DNA of 64,000 nucleotides from Corynebacterium tuberculostearicum (lineage in GTDB: Bacteria; Actinomycetota; Actinomycetes; Mycobacteriales; Mycobacteriaceae), in assembly GCF_013408445.1 (NCBI RefSeq), contig NZ_JACBZL010000001.1, positions 186,001 through 250,000 of the forward strand, read 5' to 3'. A model generated the notes under the pieces. It searched no databases. It worked only from the letters and a program-made list of their open reading frames with translations, and had not been told where the DNA came from. Made by a program: the position numbers and the translations under genes. Below, piece by piece: positions 8,644 to 16,284 of the stretch (positions within the stretch are counted from its first letter, which is position 1; each line of letters starts with the position of its first letter).

Positions 8644-10113
8644 CTATTTTTTCGAATCTCCGTTCAAAAGGCCTTCGAAGGCGTCGCGGGCGCGGCGCAG
8701 GTTTGCGCGCATGCCGGGCTTTTCATGCTTCTTGGGGGTGGACTCCACGTTGAGGGCGGCGTCGAGGGAATTGGAATCGCCGTCCGCGGAGACGTCGGCA
8801 AACGCGCCTTCTGGGGCTGCATAGTCCGGCATCTTGAGCCATGCCTCGCGCTTATAACGCCCTTGGTCTTCGGTGTAGCGGCCGATGAGATAACCAGCCA
8901 CGGTAGAAAAGTCCAGATCCGCGGCGGTCTTTTCGCCTGACTGTAGCTTCATCATGTCTTGGCCGTAGCGGTAGGCCACCGCAAACATAGCGGCCGCGGG
9001 AACCGCGAGGAAGCCACCTATCAGGCCAAAGAGAGCCGAGCCTACCGTCACGGAAACCAGGACGATGACCGGGTGCAGGTCCATGGCCTTGGACTGCAGC
9101 CAGGGCGAAAGAACATTGCCTTCCAACTGCTGGACCAGCAATACCAGGCCGAGGACGAGCAGGGCCTTGGTGACGCCAAGGGAGACCAACGCGATGGTGA
9201 CGGATAGGGCGCCGGCCACAATCGCGCCGACGAAGGGGATAAATCCAGCAATAAAGGTGATGATCGCCAAAGCCATGGCCAAAGGGACACCGATGAGGGC
9301 GAGGCCGACGCCGATAAAGACGGCGTCGACAAGCGAGACAACTGCCTGCGCGCGAATGAAGCCGCCCAGCGTATTCCACGCGCGGGTAAGAAGCTCAGTA
9401 AGGTGCCAGCCGGCACGCTTGCCCGTGGCATCGCGCAGCCAGGGAAGGAACTTAGCGCCGTCCTTCAGGAAGAAGAAGGTCAGCACCAGGACGATGAAGA
9501 GGGTGACGAGGATGGAGGTAGCAGTGCCGATGCCGGTAAAGACCGAGCCTGCGATGGCGCCGGCGCGCTGCTGCAGCCAGGACGCCGCCTCGTCGATGTA
9601 GCTGCTCATGTCATCGCTATCGAGGTTAAGCGGCGGGCCTTGGGCCCAGAGCTGCAGGCTTTGGATGCCGGAGACCGTCTGCAAATACAGTGACCGGGAT
9701 TGGCGCACGAAGTCTGGGGCAATAAAAGCAATGAGGCCGCCGACGGCCGTGAAGGAAACCAAAATGGTTACGGCGGCCGCCAACGCGGCGGGAAGGCCAA
9801 TATTGCGCAGCTTTTTCGCCACTGGTGCCAGAACGGTACAGATAATCAGGGCCAAAAGAACCGGCAAAAGGCCCTGCCAGAAGTTGCCCAGCAAACGGTA
9901 GAGGGCGTAGAGGAATACGCAGATGATGAGCAGGCGAACGGCCCATAGAGATGCGGCCTTAACCACCTCGCCGGCGATGACGGAGCGGTCTACCTGATCG
10001 CCCGGCGGATGTGGGGATACATCCTCCAGCTTGCTGGTGTCGAAGCTTTCATCAAACTTATCGCCCAGGCCCGCTTGGGGGTCATCGGGCAGCGGTTGGT
10101 TATCAGAATTCAC
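8644..10113 (-). CDS. AI-2E family transporter (PerM/UPF0118)
   Basis: A 489-residue polytopic membrane protein of the AI-2E exporter/PerM family. About eight membrane segments span residues 55-395, with the family loop ALIGVPLAMALAIITFIAGFIPFVGAIVAG at about 260-290. Charged tails lie at both ends, the C-terminal one about 90 residues long and probably cytoplasmic. Substrate assignments in this family range from autoinducer-2 to ions, so none is claimed. It heads the operon with rmuC and is divergent from ychF. Confidence 0.9.
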   Translation of the reverse strand: MNSDNQPLPDDPQAGLGDKFDESFDTSKLEDVSPHPPGDQVDRSVIAGEVVKAASLWAVRLLIICVFLYALYRLLGNFWQGLLPVLLALIICTVLAPVAKKLRNIGLPAALAAAVTILVSFTAVGGLIAFIAPDFVRQSRSLYLQTVSGIQSLQLWAQGPPLNLDSDDMSSYIDEAASWLQQRAGAIAGSVFTGIGTATSILVTLFIVLVLTFFFLKDGAKFLPWLRDATGKRAGWHLTELLTRAWNTLGGFIRAQAVVSLVDAVFIGVGLALIGVPLAMALAIITFIAGFIPFVGAIVAGALSVTIALVSLGVTKALLVLGLVLLVQQLEGNVLSPWLQSKAMDLHPVIVLVSVTVGSALFGLIGGFLAVPAAAMFAVAYRYGQDMMKLQSGEKTAADLDFSTVAGYLIGRYTEDQGRYKREAWLKMPDYAAPEGAFADVSADGDSNSLDAALNVESTPKKHEKPGMRANLRRARDAFEGLLNGDSKK

Positions 10114-10147
10114 CCCACCATCTTGCCTTAAAAGAAGGCGGGTGCGT

Positions 10148-10153
10148 TAGGAT
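10148..10153 (+). promoter_or_regulatory. -10 element of ychF, probably leaderless
   Basis: TAGGAT ends seven bases before the GTG start of ychF. That spacing puts the transcription start on or next to the start codon, so the mRNA is likely leaderless. Confidence 0.55.
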
Positions 10154-10160
10154 TGGCCCC

Positions 10161-11246
10161 GTGAGTCTTACACTAGGAATCGTCGGCCTGCCCAATGTGG
10201 GCAAGTCCACTTTGTTTAATGCCCTGACCCGTTCCGAGATCCTGGCGGCCAACTACCCGTTTGCCACCATCGAGCCCAACGTGGGCTTGGTGGAGCTGCC
10301 GGATTCCCGCCTGACCCAACTGGCGGAGATGTTTAACTCTGAGCGCATCCTTCCTGCCACCGTGTCCTTCGTGGACATCGCCGGCATCGTCTCCGGCGCT
10401 TCGCAGGGTGAAGGCATGGGCAACGCCTTCCTAGCCAATATCCGCGAGGCAGACGCCATTTGCCAGGTAGTGCGCGCCTTTTCTGATGACAATGTCATTC
10501 ACGTCGATGGCAAGGTTGACCCGCGCAACGATATCTCCGTTATTAATACCGAGCTCATTCTTGCGGACCTCCAGACCATCGAAAAGGCCCTGCCGCGCCT
10601 GGAAAAGGATGCGCGCAAGAATAAGGATTTGGCCGCCGAGGTGGAAGCAACCAAGAAGGCCCAGGAGATTCTGGAAGATGATCGCACCCTCTTCGCCGCA
10701 GCGAAGGAGGGCGAGATTGACCTCGCCCTCGTGCGCGATCTGCACCTGATGACGGCTAAGCCCTTCCTCTATGTCTTCAATTCGGATGAAGCAGTGCTTA
10801 CCGACGACGCTAAGAAGGAAGAACTCCGCCAGCTCGTCGCCCCAGCTGAGGCCGTATTCCTCGATGCGCAGACCGAAACCGAGCTGCTGGAGCTGGAAGA
10901 AGACGAAGCCCGCGAGCTGCTCGAGGCTGTCGGCCAAGATGAGCCGGGCCTAGCCACCCTGGCTAAGGCAGGTTTTGCCACCCTGGGCCTGCAGACCTAC
11001 CTCACCGCAGGTGAAAAGGAGGCCCGCGCCTGGACCATCAAGCAGGGCTCTGCCGCACCGCAGGCCGCTGGTGTCATCCACACCGACTTTGAAAAGAAGT
11101 TCATTAAGGCCGAGATCGTTTCCTTCGATGACCTTGTAGCCGCCGGCTCCATGGCCGAGGCTCGTGCGCATGGCAAGGTCCGCCAAGAGGGTAAGGACTA
11201 CATCATGCAGGACGGCGACGTGTGCGACTTTAAGATCGGCGGCTAA
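10161..11246 (+). CDS. ychF: Redox-regulated ATPase YchF (Obg family)
   Basis: OLA1/YchF P-loop protein that binds ribosomes and hydrolyses ATP rather than GTP, with a role in stress and redox response. From GTG 10161 it has 361 residues, close to the usual 363. G1 is GLPNVGKSTLFNAL near the N-terminus, and the switch region has FVDIAGIVSGASQGEGMGN. A coiled coil comes at about 125-200 and a TGS domain at the C-terminus (FLTYLTAGEKEARAWTI-like). A longer upstream reading frame overlaps the divergent gene and is not used. Confidence 0.96.
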   Translation: MSLTLGIVGLPNVGKSTLFNALTRSEILAANYPFATIEPNVGLVELPDSRLTQLAEMFNSERILPATVSFVDIAGIVSGASQGEGMGNAFLANIREADAICQVVRAFSDDNVIHVDGKVDPRNDISVINTELILADLQTIEKALPRLEKDARKNKDLAAEVEATKKAQEILEDDRTLFAAAKEGEIDLALVRDLHLMTAKPFLYVFNSDEAVLTDDAKKEELRQLVAPAEAVFLDAQTETELLELEEDEARELLEAVGQDEPGLATLAKAGFATLGLQTYLTAGEKEARAWTIKQGSAAPQAAGVIHTDFEKKFIKAEIVSFDDLVAAGSMAEARAHGKVRQEGKDYIMQDGDVCDFKIGG

Positions 11247-11376
11247 TTCCACACCGCTTGGAACCGGCCCTTTGTCAGAGGGAGAAGGCGCCGCCCACTC
11301 GCGCGCAAGAGAAGGTAGCGAAGACGAAACTTCCGCGTTACCGTGGGCGGCGTACTCGAACAAAGGAGGCTGCAAC

Positions 11377-11910
11377 ATGGCTGAACTAGATAATAAGACC
11401 ATTGCCATCATCGCTACCGATGGCTTCGAAGACTCTGAGCTGACCTCCCCGCTGGAGGCCGTGAAGAACGCTGGCGCTACCGTGCGTGTCCTCGCCCCAA
11501 AGGCCGGCACCATTACCGGTAAGAAGGGTACGGAGATTTCCGTGGACGCCGCTACCGCTGACTCCACCGGCGAGTCCTTCGACGGCATTATTCTGCCTGG
11601 CGGTACCGAGAATGCTGACCTCATCCGCTTGGATAAGGCAGCGGTGGAAATCGTGCGCAACCATATGAGCAAGGATCTGCCGCTTGGCGCCATCTGCCAC
11701 GGTGCTTGGATTCTGGCTGATGCTGAAGCTCTCAAGGGCCGCACCCTGACTTCCTTCCCCTCCCTGCAGACCGACCTGCGCAATGCAGGCGCTACCTGGG
11801 TAGATGAGGAAGTTCACTGCGACCAGGGCTTGGTTTCTTCCCGCACTCCAGATGACCTGCCAGCCTTTAACGCCAAGCTGGTAGAAGAGTTTGCAGAGGG
11901 CCAGCACTAA
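11377..11910 (+). CDS. DJ-1/PfpI family protein
   Basis: A 177-residue protein of the glutamine-amidotransferase-like DJ-1/PfpI family, whose members are reported as proteases, chaperones or glyoxalases. The conserved Glu18 (GFEDSE) and nucleophile-elbow Cys107 in GAICHGAW are present. ATG 11377 follows a strong AAAGGAGG (11362-11369). It stands alone between ychF and a clear terminator. The exact substrate cannot be told; general protection from carbonyl or oxidative stress is the common family role. Confidence 0.92.
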   Translation: MAELDNKTIAIIATDGFEDSELTSPLEAVKNAGATVRVLAPKAGTITGKKGTEISVDAATADSTGESFDGIILPGGTENADLIRLDKAAVEIVRNHMSKDLPLGAICHGAWILADAEALKGRTLTSFPSLQTDLRNAGATWVDEEVHCDQGLVSSRTPDDLPAFNAKLVEEFAEGQH

Positions 11911-11924
11911 AGCTTCACGAATTT

Positions 11925-11949
11925 AAGCCACGGGAGTTTCCCGTGGCTT
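11925..11949 (+). terminator. Rho-independent terminator after the DJ-1/PfpI gene
   Basis: AAGCCACGGGA and TCCCGTGGCTT pair perfectly over 11 bp with a 3-nt loop, followed by a run of T. It separates this gene from the riboswitch-controlled transporter. Confidence 0.92.
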
Positions 11950-11979
11950 TTTTCGATCTTGCGCCGGTATCACGTGCCC

Positions 11980-11985
11980 TATAAA
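11980..11985 (+). promoter_or_regulatory. -10 element for the riboswitch transcript
   Basis: TATAAA lies 12 bp before the first base of the riboswitch P1 stem, so transcription would start at about 11992, just ahead of the aptamer. A weak -35 (TTGCGC, 11959-11964) has a short 15-bp spacer. Confidence 0.55.
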
Positions 11986-11996
11986 GTTAGGAATTC

Positions 11997-12126
11997 CTGA
12001 AGGGGAGTAGTTCCCTCGGTTAATTCCGAGATGACTGGTCGACATATTGGCGTTTAGCCCGGCCAGCCAGCGCCCGCAGTGCCCGCGGCCGTGAACGAGA
12101 CCTTCGGTCCGCAACCGAACCGAAGG
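11997..12126 (+). promoter_or_regulatory. yybP-ykoY (manganese) riboswitch
   Basis: The two conserved metal-binding loops of this class are present in order: GGGGAGTAG at 12002-12010 and GAGACC at 12097-12102, with the GTCGACAT segment between them at 12039-12046. P1 is CTGAA (11997-12001) with TTCGG (12103-12107); P2 is CTCGG/CCGAG (12015-12019/12026-12030); P3 includes CTGG/CCAG (12035-12038/12063-12066). The expression platform is readable. CCTTCGGT (12101-12108) can pair perfectly with ACCGAAGG (12119-12126), which contains the start of the ribosome site AAGGGAG. P1 and this sequestering stem share TTCGG and exclude each other. The model is that Mn(II) stabilises P1, frees the ribosome site and switches the downstream exporter on. 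The aptamer class is recognised from motifs; the switching mechanism is inferred. Confidence 0.85.
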
Positions 12127-12137
12127 GAGAAGTGGCT

Positions 12138-13049
12138 ATGTCCTCCATGGGCTCAGAGCAGCGCATTCTCGAGCGCTTCATGCAGCTATCCATCGCCGCC
12201 GCTGTGGCTACCATCATCCTCAAGGCCTTGGCCGCGTGGTTTACCGGTTCGGTGGGCTTCCTCTCCGATGCCTTCGAATCCATCGTGAATCTCGTCGCGG
12301 CCGTCGCCGGCTTTTATGCCCTCCGGATTGCCTCTAAGCCGGCCGACGATAACCACCAGTTTGGCCACGGCAAAGCCGAGTACGTCTCCGCCTTGGTAGA
12401 GGGTGCAATGATTTTTATTGCGGCCGGCATGATCGTGTACACGGCGATCCACCGCTTCTTTGTTCCGCAGCCGATTGAAGAGCCAGGCTGGGGCTTGGCG
12501 TTGTCAACGCTTTCGTCCGTGCTCAACGGCGCGGTGGGCATCGCGCTCATCCGTGCAGGTAAGCGCTACCGGTCTGCCACCTTGGATGCGGATGGGCACC
12601 ATTTGCTTACCGACGTCTGGACTTCCGTAGGTGTCCTTATAGGCATCGCCGCCGTATTCCTTACTGGTTGGTGGTGGCTGGATCCTGTAGTGGCGCTTGC
12701 AGTGGGCATCAATATCTTGTGGACGGGCTATAGCCTCCTGCGCGACTCGGTGAGTAGCCTTCTTTCTGAGGCGCTTCCCGACGACGAGCGTCAGAACATT
12801 AGGCAGCTCCTAGCTCGGCTGGAGAAGGAACACTCGGTAAACTTCACGGATCGTCGCACCGTGGCCTCTGGCCGCCAGCGGTTGGTGTACCTGACCATGG
12901 AGGTGCCAGGGGAGTGGAGCGTCATGCACTCTCACGAGGTTGCAGACTCAGTGGAAATTGCCCTCGACGAGCTGTACCCAGGCTGCAGTGCGATCATTCA
13001 TGTGGAACCAGCGGGCCTGGAAAATCGGCGTCCGTACCTATTCCGCTAA
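12138..13049 (+). CDS. Cation diffusion facilitator (CDF) metal exporter
   Basis: A CDF-family divalent-metal/proton antiporter of 303 residues from ATG 12138, which has AAGGGAG eight bases upstream; the GTG at 12132 is too close to that site. About six membrane segments are followed by a cytoplasmic domain from about residue 205. Metal-site motifs are SDAFES in TM2 and HHLLTD in TM5. The TM5 HxxxD pattern is usual for Zn/Fe/Co-type CDFs, yet the gene sits behind a manganese-type riboswitch, so Mn(II) export is the most likely role. The specificity call rests on the riboswitch, not on the protein. Confidence 0.92.
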   Translation: MSSMGSEQRILERFMQLSIAAAVATIILKALAAWFTGSVGFLSDAFESIVNLVAAVAGFYALRIASKPADDNHQFGHGKAEYVSALVEGAMIFIAAGMIVYTAIHRFFVPQPIEEPGWGLALSTLSSVLNGAVGIALIRAGKRYRSATLDADGHHLLTDVWTSVGVLIGIAAVFLTGWWWLDPVVALAVGINILWTGYSLLRDSVSSLLSEALPDDERQNIRQLLARLEKEHSVNFTDRRTVASGRQRLVYLTMEVPGEWSVMHSHEVADSVEIALDELYPGCSAIIHVEPAGLENRRPYLFR

Positions 13050-13113
13050 GGCTTAATCTTCTAAGTTTGCTGCCCATCACTGTGGTGTATGTGTACTAGA
13101 CCAATATGTGTGT

Positions 13114-13137
13114 AGGCCCGTTCGGGTGTACGGGCCT
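13114..13137 (+). terminator. Hairpin downstream of the CDF gene
   Basis: AGGCCCGT (13114-13121) pairs with ACGGGCCT (13130-13137) around an 8-nt loop, 65 bp after the CDF stop. There is no T run after it, so termination is only probable. Confidence 0.45.
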
Positions 13138-13562
13138 GTGCACCGCCTGTGGATACTGGGAGAAAAAGTACACCCTCGTTAAAGAATCCTGTGGGGTAGT
13201 TGTCACCGCATTTCGGGGTGTGGTGAACAGTGGACGATTTGGAGATCGTGAAGGGGTGTGTCTAGGGCGCTACGGGCGAGGGAATCGACATCCGGTTTCC
13301 TCAATTCGGGCGCTTATGGTGCAGATTTTCCAATGTTATAGAACTGTTACCAACCGTTCTGAGCTGCATGAAGCCTGATTTCGGTGAACGAAATTTAGAA
13401 AATTTTTGTCTGCCGGTCGAAAAATTTTGATTTCTCCGTATGGTGGTTGTTACAGCAATCAATTGGAGATTTTCACCCCCATACTCCACGTGTCGGGGGT
13501 AGAAAATGTCCTTTTGTTTGGTTGAAGATAGCTATACCAATAGCAGAAAGGATTTACTGACA
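13138..13562. other. Long AT-richer intergenic region upstream of the PRC-barrel gene
   Basis: There is no convincing gene. A 90-codon frame starting at 13106 has odd composition and no ribosome site. The region becomes clearly richer in A+T toward 13380-13560. It probably holds the promoter of the PRC-barrel gene, which would suit a stress-induced sigma factor, but no -35/-10 pair stands out. A GAAAGGA ribosome site is at about 13545-13551. Confidence 0.5.
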
Positions 13563-14492
13563 ATGGGTAAGAACATTAAGGACCTCTTTAACGCAACCGC
13601 ATACGACAAGAACGGCGAGAAGCTGGGCGACGTTAACGAGGTATTCGTTGATGACCAGTCCGGCCAGCCTACCTTCGTTGAGGTTAACCACGGCCTGTTC
13701 GGCATGAACTCCAGCCTGGTTCCGCTGCGCGGCCACGACTTCTCCGGCGATGACCTGAAGCTGGGCTTCTCCAAGGACCGCATCAAGGATGCTCCGGACT
13801 TCGACTCCGATAAGCCGCTGACCCCTGAGGCACAGTCCGATATCTTCAAGCACTACGGTCTGGATAACGCACACGACGTTACCGACTACAAGGATTCCAA
13901 CCTTGACTCCAAGCGTGACGCTCAGGCTGGCGCTGACAAGGATCACAACCTGACCGCAGGTGCCGGCGCTGCTGGTGCTGGCGCAGGTGTTGCAGGTGCA
14001 GGCGCTGCTGGTGCACACGCTGATGAGAAGAAGGCAGCTACCCACACCACCGACGCCGCTGCTACCGAGCGCAAGGCTGGCGTAGCTGATGACGCTGCAG
14101 CTGCACGCACCAACAACGATGGCGAGCTCATCCGTTCCGAGGAGCAGCTCAACGTCAACAAGGAGCGCGTGGCTACCGGTGAGGCTCGCCTGCGCAAGTA
14201 CGTTGTGACCGACACCGAGACCGTTGAGGTTCCGGTTGAGCGTGAAGAGGTTAGCGTCGAGCGCACCCCGATCAGCGCTGAGGATGCCAAGAACTACAAC
14301 GGCACCATCTCCGGTGACTCCGAGGAAGCTTCCGTCACCCTGCACGAGGAGCGCGTAAACGTGAACAAGGAAACCGTTCCGGTTGAGAAGATCAACCTGA
14401 AGAAGGACACCGTTCGCGACACCGAGACTCACACCGAGGAGCTGCGCAAGGAGCAGATCGACACCGATGGTGTTGACGGCCTCAAGAAGTAA
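13563..14492 (+). CDS. PRC-barrel and DUF2382 domain protein
   Basis: A 309-residue soluble acidic protein. Residues 1-90 form a PRC-barrel (LFNATAYDKNGEKLGDVNEVFVDD). Residues 128-148 are an Ala/Gly linker, an almost uninterrupted AGAGAAGAG-type stretch. Residues 180-309 carry DUF2382 (YsnF/AvaK type), with RSEEQLNVNKERVATGEARL and a second related copy, LHEERVNVNKETVPVEKINL. Codon use is very biased toward common codons, which suggests high expression. Relatives are linked to general stress, but the molecular role is unknown. ATG 13563 is chosen from GAAAGGA 11 bases upstream. Confidence 0.9.
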   Translation: MGKNIKDLFNATAYDKNGEKLGDVNEVFVDDQSGQPTFVEVNHGLFGMNSSLVPLRGHDFSGDDLKLGFSKDRIKDAPDFDSDKPLTPEAQSDIFKHYGLDNAHDVTDYKDSNLDSKRDAQAGADKDHNLTAGAGAAGAGAGVAGAGAAGAHADEKKAATHTTDAAATERKAGVADDAAAARTNNDGELIRSEEQLNVNKERVATGEARLRKYVVTDTETVEVPVEREEVSVERTPISAEDAKNYNGTISGDSEEASVTLHEERVNVNKETVPVEKINLKKDTVRDTETHTEELRKEQIDTDGVDGLKK

Positions 14493-14504
14493 AAGCGCAT
14501 AGCT

Positions 14505-14536
14505 AAACGCCCGCAAGGAATACCTTGCGGGCGTTT
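14505..14536 (+). terminator. Rho-independent terminator after the PRC-barrel gene
   Basis: AAACGCCCGCAAGG and CCTTGCGGGCGTTT form a perfect 14-bp stem with a 4-nt loop, followed by CTTTT. It ends the highly expressed upstream gene just before the insertion sequence. Confidence 0.95.
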
Positions 14537-14565
14537 CTTTTGCCTTATTTAGGGGCGGATTCTAG

Positions 14566-14578
14566 GGGTCGTTGCAAC
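14566..14578. repeat. Left terminal inverted repeat of the IS30 element
   Basis: GGGTCGTTGCAAC matches the complement of the right end over 13 of 13 bases. It lies nine bases from the transposase stop. Confidence 0.85.
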
Positions 14579-14586
14579 GATGATGG

Positions 14587-16224
14587 TTAGTTTGGTTTGA
14601 TGCTACCGGTTTGTGTGAGGGCGTTGGTCATGACTTCGGCTGGGGTGCGCCAGTTGAGTGCTTTGCGTGGTTTGTGGTTGTGAATGTTGGCGATCATTTC
14701 TAGGTCCTCGGCGCTGTAGATGGACAGGTCGCTGTTTTTGGGAAGGTTTCTTCTGAGCCTGCCGTTGGTGTTTTCGTTGCTGCCGCGTTCCCATGGTGAT
14801 CCTGGATGGCAGAAGTAGATGGGAATGTCAGTGGCCATGGTAAAAGCTTTATGACCAGCCATTTCGCTTCCTTGGTCCCAGGTAATTGATGACCAGATAG
14901 CTTTATCGATTCCTGTAACTGCCTTGTGCAGGGCTGTGAATACTTCTTTGCTGGTATGCCTTCCCGGTAAGTGGCCAAGGACAACAAATCGGCTAACACG
15001 TTCTACTAGCGTGATTACCGCTGATTGGTTGTTTTTACCGAGGATGAGGTCGCCTTCCCAGTGGCCTGGCAAAATACGTTCACTTACCTCATCTGGCCGG
15101 TCGTCTATGAGGATCATGTCGTCGACGAAGCGTTGCTGGGCAGGTGTGCTGGAGCGGGTTTGGCGTTTCTTGCGTTTCTTTCTACCGGTCGGCAAGTCCA
15201 GGCCAAGGTCTTTGAGTCTTCCTTTGGCCTGCAGGTAAAAGGCGTCATAAATCGTTTCGTGACTAATGCGCATGTCCTTATCAGTGGGGTAGTCGATGGG
15301 CAGGCGATTAGAAATCTCCTCAGGTGACCATTGTGCCCGCAATTGTGCGCATACATAGTCCCATAGTCTTTTGTTGGCTAGTAGTTTCGGTATTTTCGGC
15401 CGCAACCTCCGCGCACAGGCCTTTAACTGGGCTGTTTCTGCACGATACGGGCCTTGAGCACTGTGGTTTCTGCGTACTTCACGCTGAATTGACGATGCAC
15501 TTCGCCCTAAACGGCGCCCAATCTCACGCAGTGGCACATCTTCGCGGAGAAGATCGGCGATGATGACGCGTTCTTCGAAGCAAATGTAGCGATTGCTGAT
15601 GCGTTTATACGGATCTACCCCGCTAGGTAAGGCGGGAGGGGCAAGCCTTCCGGATTCGATGACATCATGGCGTTGGCGCAGCGCTTTCATAAGTCTGTTA
15701 TACGTGCTGGCGTCTTCGCCGACGGGTATGAACTCTTCTCGTCGACCCTGGGATTTGGTGAGTCCTTTTTCGAAATCTAAACGCAGTCGACGATCAATTC
15801 CTACTGCCGTGCCAGCATCACCACCAGGCAGGCTCGCCAGCCGAAGGCGCAGGTATTCCACTCTTAACTGCGTCTGGCGGACTTTCCGAGCATACTGACT
15901 TAACCGGATATGGCACCCAGCTTCCGTAGCTACGGCATACGCAGCGGTAAGATGCATCCCACATCTTTTAGCAGCTTGGCGTACCGACAGTCCGCTTCGG
16001 ACTAGCTCTACAAGCTGGACAGCCTGGCTGCCGCGGCGATCAACTCGTTTGGCTTTATACACGACTGGCAATCCAAAGGCATGGCAAAAATTCAAAGCAT
16101 GCCCGTAATGACAGCCAAGCTCACCAGCCGCCGAACGGACACTACGCCCACTGCCAACCAAGGCAACTAAGCCACGACGATCCGATTCAGACAACGAATG
16201 AAACGGGCCAACAACCCCAGACAC
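14587..16224 (-). CDS. IS30-family transposase, long form
   Basis: DDE transposase of 545 residues, clearly longer than most IS30 enzymes (about 320-400). The C-terminal half has the catalytic triad contexts GHWEGDLI (D), TWDQGSEM (D) and ERGSNENTNG (E). Ahead of it is the IS30 helix-turn-helix VPLREIGRRLGRSASSIQREVRRN. The first 200 residues add two further helix-turn-helix-like repeats, SVRSAAGELGCHYGHAL and SVRQAAKRCGMHLTAAY, probably for end recognition. GTG 16224 is the start. No frameshift or stop is seen. Confidence 0.95.
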   Translation of the reverse strand: MSGVVGPFHSLSESDRRGLVALVGSGRSVRSAAGELGCHYGHALNFCHAFGLPVVYKAKRVDRRGSQAVQLVELVRSGLSVRQAAKRCGMHLTAAYAVATEAGCHIRLSQYARKVRQTQLRVEYLRLRLASLPGGDAGTAVGIDRRLRLDFEKGLTKSQGRREEFIPVGEDASTYNRLMKALRQRHDVIESGRLAPPALPSGVDPYKRISNRYICFEERVIIADLLREDVPLREIGRRLGRSASSIQREVRRNHSAQGPYRAETAQLKACARRLRPKIPKLLANKRLWDYVCAQLRAQWSPEEISNRLPIDYPTDKDMRISHETIYDAFYLQAKGRLKDLGLDLPTGRKKRKKRQTRSSTPAQQRFVDDMILIDDRPDEVSERILPGHWEGDLILGKNNQSAVITLVERVSRFVVLGHLPGRHTSKEVFTALHKAVTGIDKAIWSSITWDQGSEMAGHKAFTMATDIPIYFCHPGSPWERGSNENTNGRLRRNLPKNSDLSIYSAEDLEMIANIHNHKPRKALNWRTPAEVMTNALTQTGSIKPN

Positions 16225-16248
16225 AACAACACCCTCCTAAGGGAAAGT

Positions 16249-16261
16249 GTTGCAACGACCC
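16249..16261. repeat. Right terminal inverted repeat of the IS30 element
   Basis: GTTGCAACGACCC is the exact complement of the left end. It is 24 bases upstream of the transposase start. Confidence 0.85.
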
Positions 16262-16284
16262 TCTGAACTCAAGAGGAGACTGGT

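Larger units (their letters stand above)
14566..16261 (-). mobile_element. IS30-family insertion sequence, about 1.7 kb
   Basis: The element is bounded by inverted ends GGGTCGTTGCAAC (14566-14578) and its exact complement GTTGCAACGACCC (16249-16261). It contains one transposase gene running right to left over almost its full length. It lies between the PRC-barrel terminator and the end of the symporter gene and does not break either. I cannot find a clean target duplication at the ends, so the exact outer boundary may shift by one or two bases. It looks complete and possibly active. Confidence 0.88.

Noticed and set aside
13106..13378. 90-codon frame in the gap before the PRC-barrel gene
   Set aside because: No ribosome site, unusual composition, starts beside a hairpin, no recognisable domain.
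14560..16270. Target-site duplication around the IS30 element
   Set aside because: Flanks TCTA and TCTGA share only partial similarity, so no duplication is claimed.
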